In this document: positions 45,196 through 54,300 of the stretch, in pieces
Position numbering within the stretch: the stretch's first letter is position 1
How the letters are laid out: each line of letters starts with the position of its first letter
Assembly: GCA_964473645.1 (NCBI GenBank)
Contig: CAYYPW010000027.1
Coordinates: 6,400 to 70,399, forward strand
Source: HdN1 sp964473645
GTDB taxonomy: Bacteria > Pseudomonadota > Gammaproteobacteria > Pseudomonadales > Ketobacteraceae
Direction of reading: 5' to 3'
Length of the DNA stretch: 64,000 nt
The notes under the pieces: generated by a model
What the model was told of the DNA's origin: nothing
The model's database searches: none
What the model saw: only the letters and a program-made list of their open reading frames with translations
Position numbers and translations under genes: made by a program

Positions 45196-46008
45196 CTAAG
45201 TCTGGCAGAATTTACAAAAAACGGTAGCACGTTGTCCGAGACGCGTCTCACGCAAACTCGACCCACAGGTGCGACAGGGTTCACCCCCTCGCCCATAGAC
45301 TCTCAAGGTTTGCTGAAAATAGCCAGGTTTGCCATCGCCGCCCACAAAATCGCGCAAGGTGGTACCCCCCTGCTCGATAGAAAACGTCAGCACCTCTCGT
45401 ATCGCCTGCGCCAATCGTTCATAGCGCTCCAGACTGACTCGCCCCGCCGCGCGCGAAGGCAGTATCCCCGCCATGAATAATGCCTCATTGGCGTATATGT
45501 TGCCTACGCCTACCACCACGTGGCTGTCCATCAAAAAGGTCTTGATAGGCGCTTTACGCCCTCGACTGGCCGTAAATAAATACTCCCCAGAAAAGTCATT
45601 TTCCAGCGGCTCCGGCCCCAGCGATGCCAGTAACGGATGCTCTGCAATGGGCACGCTACTCCACAACCAGGCGCCAAAGCGCCGTGGATCGTGATAACGC
45701 AAAACAATGCCCCCTTCAAAACACACATCCACATGATCATGCGGCTTGGGCGCTAACGGCGATGCTAACACCCGCAAACTACCGGACATGCCCAAATGCA
45801 CTAACGCCACGCCTCGGCTGAATTGCAATAACAGATATTTGCCACGCCGGGTGACATTCGTCAACGTCTGCCCAGCGAGCGTGAATATTTCGTCAGATAC
45901 CGGCCAGCGCAGTTGCGATTGCCGCACACAAACGCGTTCGACACGACGGTCTTTGATATGCGGCAAAATGCCACGGCGAGTGGTTTCTACTTCTGGCAGC
46001 TCTGGCAT
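45196..46008 (-). CDS. mutM: Formamidopyrimidine-DNA glycosylase
   Basis: MutM removes 8-oxoguanine and formamidopyrimidines from DNA and cuts the strand at the abasic site. The catalytic N-terminus is MPELPEVE (Pro after Met is the nucleophile, then Glu). Lys in RGKYLL, the helix-two-turn-helix region GVGNIYANEALF and a C-terminal zinc finger CRTC...CKFC are all intact. The length, 270 residues, is normal. ATG at 46008 is required because Pro must follow Met; an upstream extension to 46056 would inactivate the enzyme. The order mutM, rpmG, rpmB, radC is conserved in gammaproteobacteria but here an EAL-HDOD gene sits between mutM and rpmG. Confidence 0.97.
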   Translation of the reverse strand: MPELPEVETTRRGILPHIKDRRVERVCVRQSQLRWPVSDEIFTLAGQTLTNVTRRGKYLLLQFSRGVALVHLGMSGSLRVLASPLAPKPHDHVDVCFEGGIVLRYHDPRRFGAWLWSSVPIAEHPLLASLGPEPLENDFSGEYLFTASRGRKAPIKTFLMDSHVVVGVGNIYANEALFMAGILPSRAAGRVSLERYERLAQAIREVLTFSIEQGGTTLRDFVGGDGKPGYFQQTLRVYGRGGEPCRTCGSSLRETRLGQRATVFCKFCQT

Positions 46009-46136
46009 AGATAGTTTGGCATAGGTCGTCAGGCATGGGCAGTCAGGCAAAGCCAATGGGCAAGCTCGGGCAAAGACTTTACCGAAAAAAACGCTGATGT
46101 GCTATTTCGCTTCACCCACCGCCCTACGTCAACCCA

Positions 46137-47411
46137 TCAACGGCGAAAACGCGACGTACCGCCCGCCTTGGGTGGCGGTGCATTATCCTTGTCACTGCGG
46201 CCCACCATTGAATGACGGGCGACTTCTGACCACTGTAACGCTTCAAGATAGGTTTCCCATAAATCCGACGCCGAGAGCCCTTCCATCTGCCCATCATGCC
46301 AGCGACCCGATTCATAAGCTTCAACAGCACTCAACACATCGCCGATATCGCCACTGCCATTTAGCAGCGCCATTTCAAGCTCCGCCGACAATGGCATCTG
46401 CGTCACAATATCTGCAATAGAGCGATCCAGCAACGCGTCAAGCAAAGACAATAATCCCGCCGTAAAATAGGTCCCCGGATTATGCCGACGCAGACGCTTC
46501 GCCAGCATTTCACACATTTTGGCCCGCACCATGGCCGTTATAAGCAACTCATTGGGCTTGTTGTCAATGCTCGACAACACCAGCATGCTGGCCCAGCGCC
46601 GCAACTCATAGGAGCCAAGCAAAATAATGGTTTCACCAATAGTTTTTACCGTTCGTGCCAACCCGAATGACGCCGAATTCACCACCCGCAACAGCTTGTA
46701 CGACAAACGCGGGTCCTGACAGATGATGCGTTCGACACGATCCACATCATAATCATCTTTGGCCAGTTCACTTAACAAGGTCGTTATTACCAATGACGAC
46801 GCGGGCACCGATTTACCCGACATGACATGCGGCTTACACAAAAAATAGCCCTGGAAGTAATCAAACCCCATGGCGCGATACAACTCAAACTCTTCGTGTG
46901 TCTCTACTTTTTCGGCCAACAACTTGCCTGAAACATCTGAGACGGCACACAGCTTTGCCATCTGATCCTTGACGCCTTCTGGTTTCAGCTGGCGCACATC
47001 CAGTTTGATAAAGCTGGCTTGGGGAATCAAAGGCTTCCAGTGATCTTTATAGACAAAGTCGTCGAGCGCGATTCGGTACCCCAGCGACAACAGGTTTTTG
47101 ACCTCTTGCACCACATTGGCATCAACCACCACATCTTCCAGCACCTCAGGAATCAGCAGCTTCTGCAAGCCTTTGGGCAAAAGCCCCTGCGTCAAAATGT
47201 CCTGCGTGATATTGACCAATGCAGGCAAACCGCTGGTGATTTTCTCCAGTCCAATCTCTGAAAAGGCGTTCACCATGACCTGCATCGATGCGGCATTGGC
47301 ATCGCGAATCCCGGCGGCAGAATTGACATGACTGGCGCGATACAACAGTTCGTAACCCACCACATGCAGTTGACGATCAAATATCGGTTGTCGGGCGAGA
47401 AAGATATCCAT
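46137..47411 (-). CDS. EAL-HDOD (YuxH/CdgJ-type) signalling protein
   Basis: A cytoplasmic protein of 424 residues. Residues ~1-200 are an EAL fold with a degenerate active site: ARQPIFDR opens the domain, YELLYR stands where EALLRW should be, and DDFVYK where DDFGTG should be, so hydrolysis of c-di-GMP is not expected. Residues ~205-390 are an HDOD domain (LLSELAKDDYDVDRVERII, LRVVNSASFG, IILLGSYELRRW). Members of this family (CdgJ in Vibrio) act in motility and c-di-GMP control through protein contacts. A proline- and lysine-rich tail follows. It lies between mutM and rpmG on the minus strand. Confidence 0.9.
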   Translation of the reverse strand: MDIFLARQPIFDRQLHVVGYELLYRASHVNSAAGIRDANAASMQVMVNAFSEIGLEKITSGLPALVNITQDILTQGLLPKGLQKLLIPEVLEDVVVDANVVQEVKNLLSLGYRIALDDFVYKDHWKPLIPQASFIKLDVRQLKPEGVKDQMAKLCAVSDVSGKLLAEKVETHEEFELYRAMGFDYFQGYFLCKPHVMSGKSVPASSLVITTLLSELAKDDYDVDRVERIICQDPRLSYKLLRVVNSASFGLARTVKTIGETIILLGSYELRRWASMLVLSSIDNKPNELLITAMVRAKMCEMLAKRLRRHNPGTYFTAGLLSLLDALLDRSIADIVTQMPLSAELEMALLNGSGDIGDVLSAVEAYESGRWHDGQMEGLSASDLWETYLEALQWSEVARHSMVGRSDKDNAPPPKAGGTSRFRR

Positions 47412-47655
47412 GCAATACAGAAACCCACACTACAGGTGCCCGGCGGGCACACTCGAACCACTAGGATGATTCAAATAAGTGTGGCAGAAATTGGGAGGAT
47501 GACAGTTTTTTTGATCAATAAGGACACAAACAACACCAGCAGGTGCGACAAAAACCTAACAAGCTCAATGTGCTAGCTCACCGAGGCAGGCATGTGGGCC
47601 CGCAGTAAAAACCAGCATACCCTGCTACCGGAGGCAGAGCAAAAATCCAAAACAC

Positions 47656-47690
47656 AAAAAGCCCGCTACCTTGGGGGTAGCAGGCTTCCG
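47656..47690 (-). terminator. Rho-independent terminator after rpmB-rpmG
   Basis: Read on the minus strand, GCCTGCTACC and GGTAGCGGGC (47661-47685) pair with one G-U and are followed by five Ts (47656-47660). It is about 25 bases past the rpmG stop, so the EAL-HDOD gene is a separate unit. Confidence 0.92.
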
Positions 47691-47711
47691 GGAGACGTCG
47701 CGGGGGCGTGA

Positions 47712-47867
47712 TTACTTGATCTTGCCTTCTTTGTAGATCACGTGCTTGCGAACGACGGGATCAAATTTTTTGATCTCCATCTTCTCAGGCATGTTCCGCT
47801 TGTTCTTATCGGTGGTGTAGAAGTGGCCTGTGCCAGCGCTGGATATCAGACGAATTTTCTCACGCAT
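47712..47867 (-). CDS. rpmG: 50S ribosomal protein L33
   Basis: L33 of 51 residues, a small protein of the large ribosomal subunit. It begins MREKIRLISSAGTGHFYTT and ends in IYKEGKIK. It has no cysteines, so it is the zinc-free form. AAGGAG lies seven bases before the ATG. It is 11 bp downstream of rpmB in one transcript. Confidence 0.98.
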   Translation of the reverse strand: MREKIRLISSAGTGHFYTTDKNKRNMPEKMEIKKFDPVVRKHVIYKEGKIK

Positions 47868-47878
47868 GGGAGGACTCC

Positions 47879-48115
47879 TTAAAATTTCTCGCCGCGTGCA
47901 CGCATATCTGCAAGCACTTGGTCGATGCCGACTTTATCGATTACACGCATGCCTTTAGAAGACACACGCAGACGCACGAAACGCTTTTCACTCTCTACCC
48001 AAAAACGATGGTAGTGGAGGTTAGGCTCGAAGCGACGCTTCGTTTTGTTGTTAGCGTGGGACACGTTGTTCCCAACAATGGGACGCTTACCGGTCACCTG
48101 ACAAATCTTGGACAT
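47879..48115 (-). CDS. rpmB: 50S ribosomal protein L28
   Basis: L28 of 78 residues. It begins MSKICQVTGKRP, followed by the family motif SHANNKTKRRFEPNLH, and ends in the basic helix ADMRARGEKF. It lacks paired CxxC motifs, so it is the zinc-independent form. GGAG precedes the ATG; the open frame to 48136 has no family sequence. It is the first gene of the rpmB-rpmG operon, whose promoter lies about 150 bases upstream. Confidence 0.98.
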   Translation of the reverse strand: MSKICQVTGKRPIVGNNVSHANNKTKRRFEPNLHYHRFWVESEKRFVRLRVSSKGMRVIDKVGIDQVLADMRARGEKF

Positions 48116-48588
48116 TTTCCATCTCCGGAATGGCAATACACACCCCCGCGTTCACGCTGGATGTCCAGGGAACCGCAGGTAAAACCAACATTTAACCAAC
48201 GCCCATGGGCACGATGCAGCCAAAGGCAAACCGCAAGGCACTCGACGCACCAAGAAGGGGGTTGCTTTATACCAGAAGGCCACCTGCAAGGCAAGTTTAG
48301 CCGTACCAAGCGAAACCGGGAACCTCTCTTCGTCCAAACCAGCGAGTCGCTCAGATAAAAATTGGCGAAGCTACACAGTAAGCACCATCGAATGGACACG
48401 CCCAGCTCGCCACAACGAAATGAGCACCTGCTCACATAGCAGATTATTTTTTGACCACTTATCCGTCGAGCCCAGCCGTTCGTATATTAACCATTCGCAT
48501 GTCGGCAGCCGCCGCCTAGACTAAAAAACAACCAAACACCCAAAGCCGTCGCCACATTGCTGGCTACAACATTATTCAGGCGATCCGA
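48116..48588. other. Divergent region between rpmB and the minor pilin operon
   Basis: These 473 bases hold the rpmB promoter on the minus strand and must hold the pilin operon promoter on the plus strand. The last ~180 bases become AT-rich, which looks like the left border of the transferred pilus block. I see no attachment site, direct repeat or integrase remnant here. Confidence 0.55.
48266..48294 (-). promoter_or_regulatory. Sigma70 promoter of rpmB-rpmG
   Basis: On the minus strand TTGCCT (48289-48294) and TATAAA (48266-48271) are spaced by exactly 17 bp. Transcription would start near 48258 and give a leader of about 145 bases before rpmB. Confidence 0.65.
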
Positions 48589-49119
48589 ATGAAGAACTAC
48601 ATGGCAGAGGAACGGGGAGTAACGCTGATTGAACTGATGATCGGCATTGCAATCGCAGCGATCCTGGTGTCGGTCGGCGTCCCCTCCTTCAAGCAACTTA
48701 TGATTAACAATGAAATAACACAAACACGGGACAACCTCTATACAACAGTGATCTCGGCGCGCTCTGAAGCCATACGGAGAGGAAAGGACATCACACTTGC
48801 CCGCAGTGGAACCACTTGGGCCGCCGGCTGGAGCCTTTTCATTGACACGGACAAAGATGGCACCGTGGACACGGGTGAAGAGATTCTCAAAGTAGGGCAA
48901 GCCAACACCAATGTGATGAGCATCAGCTGGTCAGGGACGCAAAACTACGTGCGCTTTAATTCCCAAGGTCTACTGACTGCTTCGAACTTGGCAGGCACCT
49001 TTACCTTGTGTCATAGCCAGGGTGGGGCAGCTTATGCCAAATCTGTAAACATCAGCACCACCGGAAGACCCATGATGGCATCAAAGAAAGAAGATGGGAG
49101 CGCACTAACATGTTCTTAA
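48589..49119 (+). CDS. fimT: Minor pilin FimT/FimU (GspH family)
   Basis: A type IV minor pilin of 176 residues, part of the pilus tip or priming complex. The prepilin site is EERG/VTLIELM, with Val instead of the usual Phe at the first mature position and Glu at +5. A hydrophobic helix follows (GIAIAAILVSVGV), then the GspH fold with GSALTCS at the end and a Cys pair. It may start at 48589 or at the ATG at 48601. It overlaps pilV by 10 bp, in frame order fimT-pilV-pilW-pilX-pilY1-pilE, the standard minor pilin operon. Base composition is more AT-rich than the flanks. Confidence 0.85.
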   Translation: MKNYMAEERGVTLIELMIGIAIAAILVSVGVPSFKQLMINNEITQTRDNLYTTVISARSEAIRRGKDITLARSGTTWAAGWSLFIDTDKDGTVDTGEEILKVGQANTNVMSISWSGTQNYVRFNSQGLLTASNLAGTFTLCHSQGGAAYAKSVNISTTGRPMMASKKEDGSALTCS

Positions 49120-49610
49120 GCAAGAAAAAAAGGTTACACGTTCATGTTAGTCAGAAAGGTGTTGGTTTAATTGAAGTGATGGTATCTGCGTTGATACTTG
49201 CCATCGGGCTTTTGGGTGTTGCTGGATTGCAAGCAAAAAGCTTGCGCTACAATCAGAGCGCCTACTTAAGAACCTACGCAACCATGCTTGCCTATGACAT
49301 GATGGACCGTATTCGTTCCAATCGTGCATTAGCCATCTCTTCCAACATTTATGACGTAAACAAATCGGATTCTATCGATAGCTCTGTTAATTGCCAAACC
49401 ACCTCAGCGAATTGTTCAAGAACCAATCTTGCACTTTACGACATAAAGCAATGGCGTGACAATCTCGCCACCTATTTGCCGTCCGGACAAGGATCCATCG
49501 ATAAATCAGGCACCAACAGTTTTTTGATTACGATTGAATTCGATGAAAGCAGAAATAAAACAGGTACCGAGACGGGGATAACCATACTCGAATTCAAATC
49601 GGAGCTCTGA
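49110..49610 (+). CDS. pilV: Type IV pilus minor pilin PilV
   Basis: A minor pilin of 166 residues. The prepilin cleavage site is SQKG/VGLIEVM with Glu at +5, then a helix SALILAIGLLGVAGLQ, followed by the PilV-type motif KSLRYNQSAYLRTYATMLAYDMMDRIR. PilV, PilW and PilX form a subcomplex that helps pilus assembly and display of PilY1. It overlaps fimT by 10 bp and is 2 bp from pilW. Many AGA and AGG arginine codons appear here and in the rest of the operon, unlike the flanking housekeeping genes. Confidence 0.9.
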   Translation: MFLSKKKRLHVHVSQKGVGLIEVMVSALILAIGLLGVAGLQAKSLRYNQSAYLRTYATMLAYDMMDRIRSNRALAISSNIYDVNKSDSIDSSVNCQTTSANCSRTNLALYDIKQWRDNLATYLPSGQGSIDKSGTNSFLITIEFDESRNKTGTETGITILEFKSEL

Positions 49611-49612
49611 AA

Positions 49613-50680
49613 ATGTGCAAGAATCCGATAACACGCAAAAGCGCTGGAATCACATTAGTAGAACTCATGATCGCAATGGTCATCGGGTTGGTGATTATGG
49701 GAGCACTCATTCAAGTGGTTGTTACAACAAGAACTACCTACACGCTGCAGGACACGCTATCACGAATACAAGAAAACGCACGTTTTGCAACAGATATGAT
49801 GGGGCGAGAATTAAGAATGGCGGGTTATGGCGGATGTGCAGGGAACGGCATGAGTGTTGCCAATACCGTCAGCGGATCCTCCGGCGCATTTGCAAGCTTT
49901 AAAAATGGAATTCAAGGTTATGAAGGCGGCGTGGATACACTCCCCAGCGACATAAGTGGCGTACTACCTAATACCGATGTGGTATTTATTCATAGAGTAA
50001 GCGCCGATAGTGGTTTTTATGTAGATAGCCACAACCCATCCTCTGCTGTTATCCATCTCAATAAAAATATCACTTGGGCAAAAGGCACGATTCTTGTGAT
50101 TGTTGAGCAAGACTGCTCTCAAATGGGGATATTTGTAATGAGTGGCCCCAACAGCACAAACCCCGATAACGTTGTACACAATACGGGGGCTTCCACCCCG
50201 CCCTATGAAAATTGCACAAAGAAATTGAAAGGTGATTTTGACTGCAGCAATGACTCAGCCGCAACTTCAGGTGCATATGGAACGGGTTCAACAGTCTATC
50301 AAATGGCATCCAGTGTTTTTTACCTAAAGAACAATAGTTTTGGCTATCCATCGCTTTATCAAAAGACGATAGCAGGTGTTGATACGGAGCTCGTCCCTGG
50401 GGTCGAAGACCTGCGAATTCTTTATGGTGTTGATACTGATTCGACATTTGATGGCGTGCCAAATAGGTATGTTTCTGCAAATGCCATCAACTCAAGTGCG
50501 ACATTGACATGGGAACAAGTTACCGCAGCAAGAGTTCATGTGCTTGTCAGAAGCATGGAAGCAGTTTTGCCCGCTCCGGAACAGTATGAGTTTGCCGGCA
50601 CCACTGTTACCCCCACAGATAATTACCTAAGAAAAGAATTTGTTGCCACCATTCAACTCAGAAACCGGAGTGTGCAATGA
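49613..50680 (+). CDS. pilW: Type IV pilus minor pilin PilW
   Basis: A minor pilin of 355 residues, the usual length for PilW. The prepilin site is KSAG/ITLVELM, then MVIGLVIMGALIQVVV, then the family motif QENARFATDMMGRELRMAGYGGC. The globular part contains several cysteines. It is coupled to pilX by an ATGA overlap (50677-50680). It acts with PilV and PilX in priming pilus assembly at the inner membrane. Confidence 0.92.
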   Translation: MCKNPITRKSAGITLVELMIAMVIGLVIMGALIQVVVTTRTTYTLQDTLSRIQENARFATDMMGRELRMAGYGGCAGNGMSVANTVSGSSGAFASFKNGIQGYEGGVDTLPSDISGVLPNTDVVFIHRVSADSGFYVDSHNPSSAVIHLNKNITWAKGTILVIVEQDCSQMGIFVMSGPNSTNPDNVVHNTGASTPPYENCTKKLKGDFDCSNDSAATSGAYGTGSTVYQMASSVFYLKNNSFGYPSLYQKTIAGVDTELVPGVEDLRILYGVDTDSTFDGVPNRYVSANAINSSATLTWEQVTAARVHVLVRSMEAVLPAPEQYEFAGTTVTPTDNYLRKEFVATIQLRNRSVQ

Positions 50681-51285
50681 AAAAGCAATCGGGAGTCGTG
50701 TTGATCGTCAGTTTGATTTTTTTGGTCATATTGACGCTTGTTGGCGTAACCGCCATGAATGTGACCAGTCTTGAGGAGCGCATGTCTGCCAACTTCAAAG
50801 ATCAGCAACTTGCGTTTCAAGCTGCCGAAGCAGCGCTGAAAGAGGCTGAAGACTGGTTGGATGAGAATGCTTTCTCGACGAGCAATTTTTATGCAAACAC
50901 TTCGTGTGCAACGTCTACAACAAGCAAGTGTTTTAGCACCACGTGCACCAACGGACTATGTTCTCTAGGCACCTTTAGTGCGACACAGGCATGCTTGGTT
51001 GGCACTGCAGAGCCCTGGAAAGGAACAGCGTCGACAGACATAAAGCCATGGACCACCACTGGACGCTCAAGAACTGCTACAGAAGTTCCTACTGGTGTTG
51101 CGACAGCAGCGAAATTCATAATTGAATTTCGCTGCTACGCCCTGCGTGATCCTGAAACACCAGCACCGGCCGGAACGTCGCCACCTTCAGCTTACCATGC
51201 CCCCTTGTTTCGAATAACCACCTTGGCAACCGGTGGCTCAGACAGTGCAAGAATCATGCTCCAAACAACCTTTAAAAAACTGTAA
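50677..51285 (+). CDS. pilX: Type IV pilus assembly protein PilX
   Basis: A minor pilin-like protein of 202 residues. The N-terminus MKKQSGVVLIVSLIFLVILTLVG is the PilX form: a short leader, Gly/Val cleavage and no Glu at +5. VTSLEERMSANFKDQQLAFQAAEAALKEAE is the PilX_N family signature. It has paired cysteines in its globular domain. It sits between pilW (ATGA overlap) and pilY1 (22-bp gap). Confidence 0.92.
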   Translation: MKKQSGVVLIVSLIFLVILTLVGVTAMNVTSLEERMSANFKDQQLAFQAAEAALKEAEDWLDENAFSTSNFYANTSCATSTTSKCFSTTCTNGLCSLGTFSATQACLVGTAEPWKGTASTDIKPWTTTGRSRTATEVPTGVATAAKFIIEFRCYALRDPETPAPAGTSPPSAYHAPLFRITTLATGGSDSARIMLQTTFKKL

Positions 51286-51307
51286 GCAACGGACCTGAGG
51301 ATACTTT

Positions 51308-54300
51308 ATGAAAATTTCAATCCGTCAATGCCTAATGCCGTTGCTTGCTGCTTCGTTTGTTTTTATGGCAGGCACTTCTGGCATGGCAGCGGTACCCACT
51401 GCGGTGAATTATTCTGCAATACCTCCGACACTGACGAGACAACAGCCACCGCTGATTATGCTCGCGCTAGGGGTTGATCATCAGCTATTTATGAAAGCGT
51501 ATAGTGATTATTCTGATACGAATGGTGATGGATCGCTCGATACGACCTATGACGATTCCTTCTCCTATTATGGCTATTTTGATAGTGGATGGTGTTATAA
51601 CTACAACACGGGCACCGGGGTGTTTGATCCTGTCTCGGCGGCAACGGGAGCAAACAACCACTTTTGTACTTCAGCGGGTGCTGAATGGAGTGGTAATTTT
51701 CTGAATTGGTCCACCATGACACGAATGGACGTGGTAAGACGCGTGCTTTATGGCGGTAAGCGCTCCACCGATACCGATACAAATACAGTACTTGAGCGCG
51801 CAGCACTGCCTCGAGATGTTCATGCATTTGCAAAAGTGCTATCTGCAAACGTTACCGACCTTACCCCTTACAGTGCATCGACAATTACGCTTTGTAACTA
51901 TTCGCAATACAACAGTACAACAGCAAAACTGGTCGAAGGGTTTTCAATGATGGAAACCCCCACCAATCCAGTATTTGAAGTAGCTCAAGACGCATTCCCG
52001 CGCTGGGCCGCTGGTGAAGTAACTCAGTGTGTTTACGACGGAGGCAGCAATAGGCCAAGCGCGGCGACACAGCGACTTGCAGCCACGCCACTCGTTGTAA
52101 GAGTAGCCTCCTGCGTTGCTACCAAAGATGCCACCACTTCGACCCGTTGCAAGCCCTACTCCTCAGCAAGTAAACCAGTAGGGCTGCTACAAACATATGG
52201 TGAAGGTGGGCAAGTTAGATTTGGCCTGATGTCGCGGTCATACGATAAAAATACCAAAGGCGGCGTGCTAAGGAAGAATATTTCCAAGATTAATGGCAAC
52301 ACCGACGCTGCAACAGATGAAGTTAATGCTTCCACAGGGGTATTTAACAGTGGCGTGAATGGCATCATCAGAAACCTGGAAGAATTCCGAATCTTTGGTT
52401 ATGACTATGTGAATTCCAGGTACCCCGACTGCGGCTCCCCCGGCATTACCGTTGATCAATTCAAAACCGGCGCTGCAGGTCAGACCTGTATCAACTGGGG
52501 TAACCCGCTTGGTGAAATATATCTTGAAGCGCTACGTTATTTCGCTGGAGCGAGCGCCAATGCTGCATTTGACGCAAACGACTCTGTTTTATCGACAGGC
52601 CTGACCAAAGCGACCTGGAGCGATCCGCTTACAACGGACACTGCGTGTGCCAATTGCGCAATCATCATGCTTTCCGCAGGATTGAATTCATTTGATCGCG
52701 ACGATCTATCCACCTATACCGACATCAACGGAATTTCCTCTACCGCTACAGGCAGCCCTTTAACACTCGATCAAAAAACCAATGCCATAGGCACGTTTGA
52801 ATATGGGACCTTCTCAGGATCCTATTTAAGCGGTGGCACCGATAGAATCTGTTCGCCAAAAACGCTTAGTGGTCTTGCTGATGCAACAGGCATCTGCCCC
52901 GAAGTACCTGCGCTAGAAGGTGGCTATCACATTGCGGGCATGGCATTACAAGCGAAAACCGGTGACTTAAGAACCACAACGGGATGGAATGGCGATCAGT
53001 CGGTAGATACCTATGCCATAGAAGTTGCAGAAAGCCTGCCCAGCTTTACTTTCACTGTAGGCACTGGATCTATAACGTTCTTACCTGCATGCCAAGCATC
53101 CTCTGATTCTACAACATGGAGAAATTGCAGCTTGGCAGACGTACAGGTGCTTAGCATCACCAAAGACTCAGGTGGTAATACTACAAGTGGCACACTGCGT
53201 TTTTATTGGGAAGATTCCTACTGGGGTAACGACTATGACCTCGATGGGGCAGAAGATATCAGCTTCTGTATCGGTGCTGCATGTGGAGGCGGGGTAAGCG
53301 CCAATCAAATCAGAATCACACATGGCACCAATTATGCTGCGGCGGGTCATTCCTTACGCTTTGGTTATACAATAACAGGGACAAGCGGCAAAGACGGCAT
53401 TATTGGTACTTACACTACTGCTGATGATGGCTGGGTTTTACGTCCCGGCGGGCAAAATTTCGACTGTATTACGTCCCCTGCAACCTGCGTCAAGCCAGCT
53501 GCAGTGAATGCCGATAAAACCTTTACTTACACGGCCGGTGCATCCACGGCAAAATTGTTGAAGAAACCACTTTGGTACGCTGCTAAATATGGCGGTTTTA
53601 ATGATCTTGATGGCTCAGGTATGCCAGGCTACGATGGCTCTGACCTCGATACAACACCCGATACCAGTGACAATCGCGAGTGGGATTCGAAGAACAACTT
53701 GACCGGCGCGATTAGTAGCGATGGCGTACCTGACAATTATTTTTTCGCCAATAATCCAGGACAACTTGAAGCTCAACTTGGCACAGTACTCGACAATATT
53801 GTGAAGCGCACGTCAGCAGGCACAAACGCTGCCGTGGTTGCAAACAGCTCTTCTGGAGTAGGCGCAGTCTATCAAGCGCTTTACCAACCAAAACTGACCA
53901 AGGGGAATTCTGTGGTTGAATGGGGCGGCATGCTTCACGCCTTGTTTATCGACCAAAAAGGCAACTTGCGCGAAGACAGCAATAGCAACGCAGTATTGGA
54001 CAATTACGCTACAGATAAAATCGTTTCGATTTACTATGACGATAGCGTGGGCGAAACCTTGGTGCAGCGTTATACATCCACCGATGGCCTCACCAAAACG
54101 AAATCCGGTTCTCCGGTTGAAATAAGTCAACTCAAAAAAATATGGGATGCGCGCGATAGGTTGTCTGACATTGTTGATGTAAATTCACAGCGCACTTATA
54201 CGAGCTCTGCACAAGATGGACGCTATATTTTTTCTTTTATCGACAAAGATTATGACAGTGTTGTCGACTCAGGAGAGATCGTCGATTTTACGAGTAGCGC

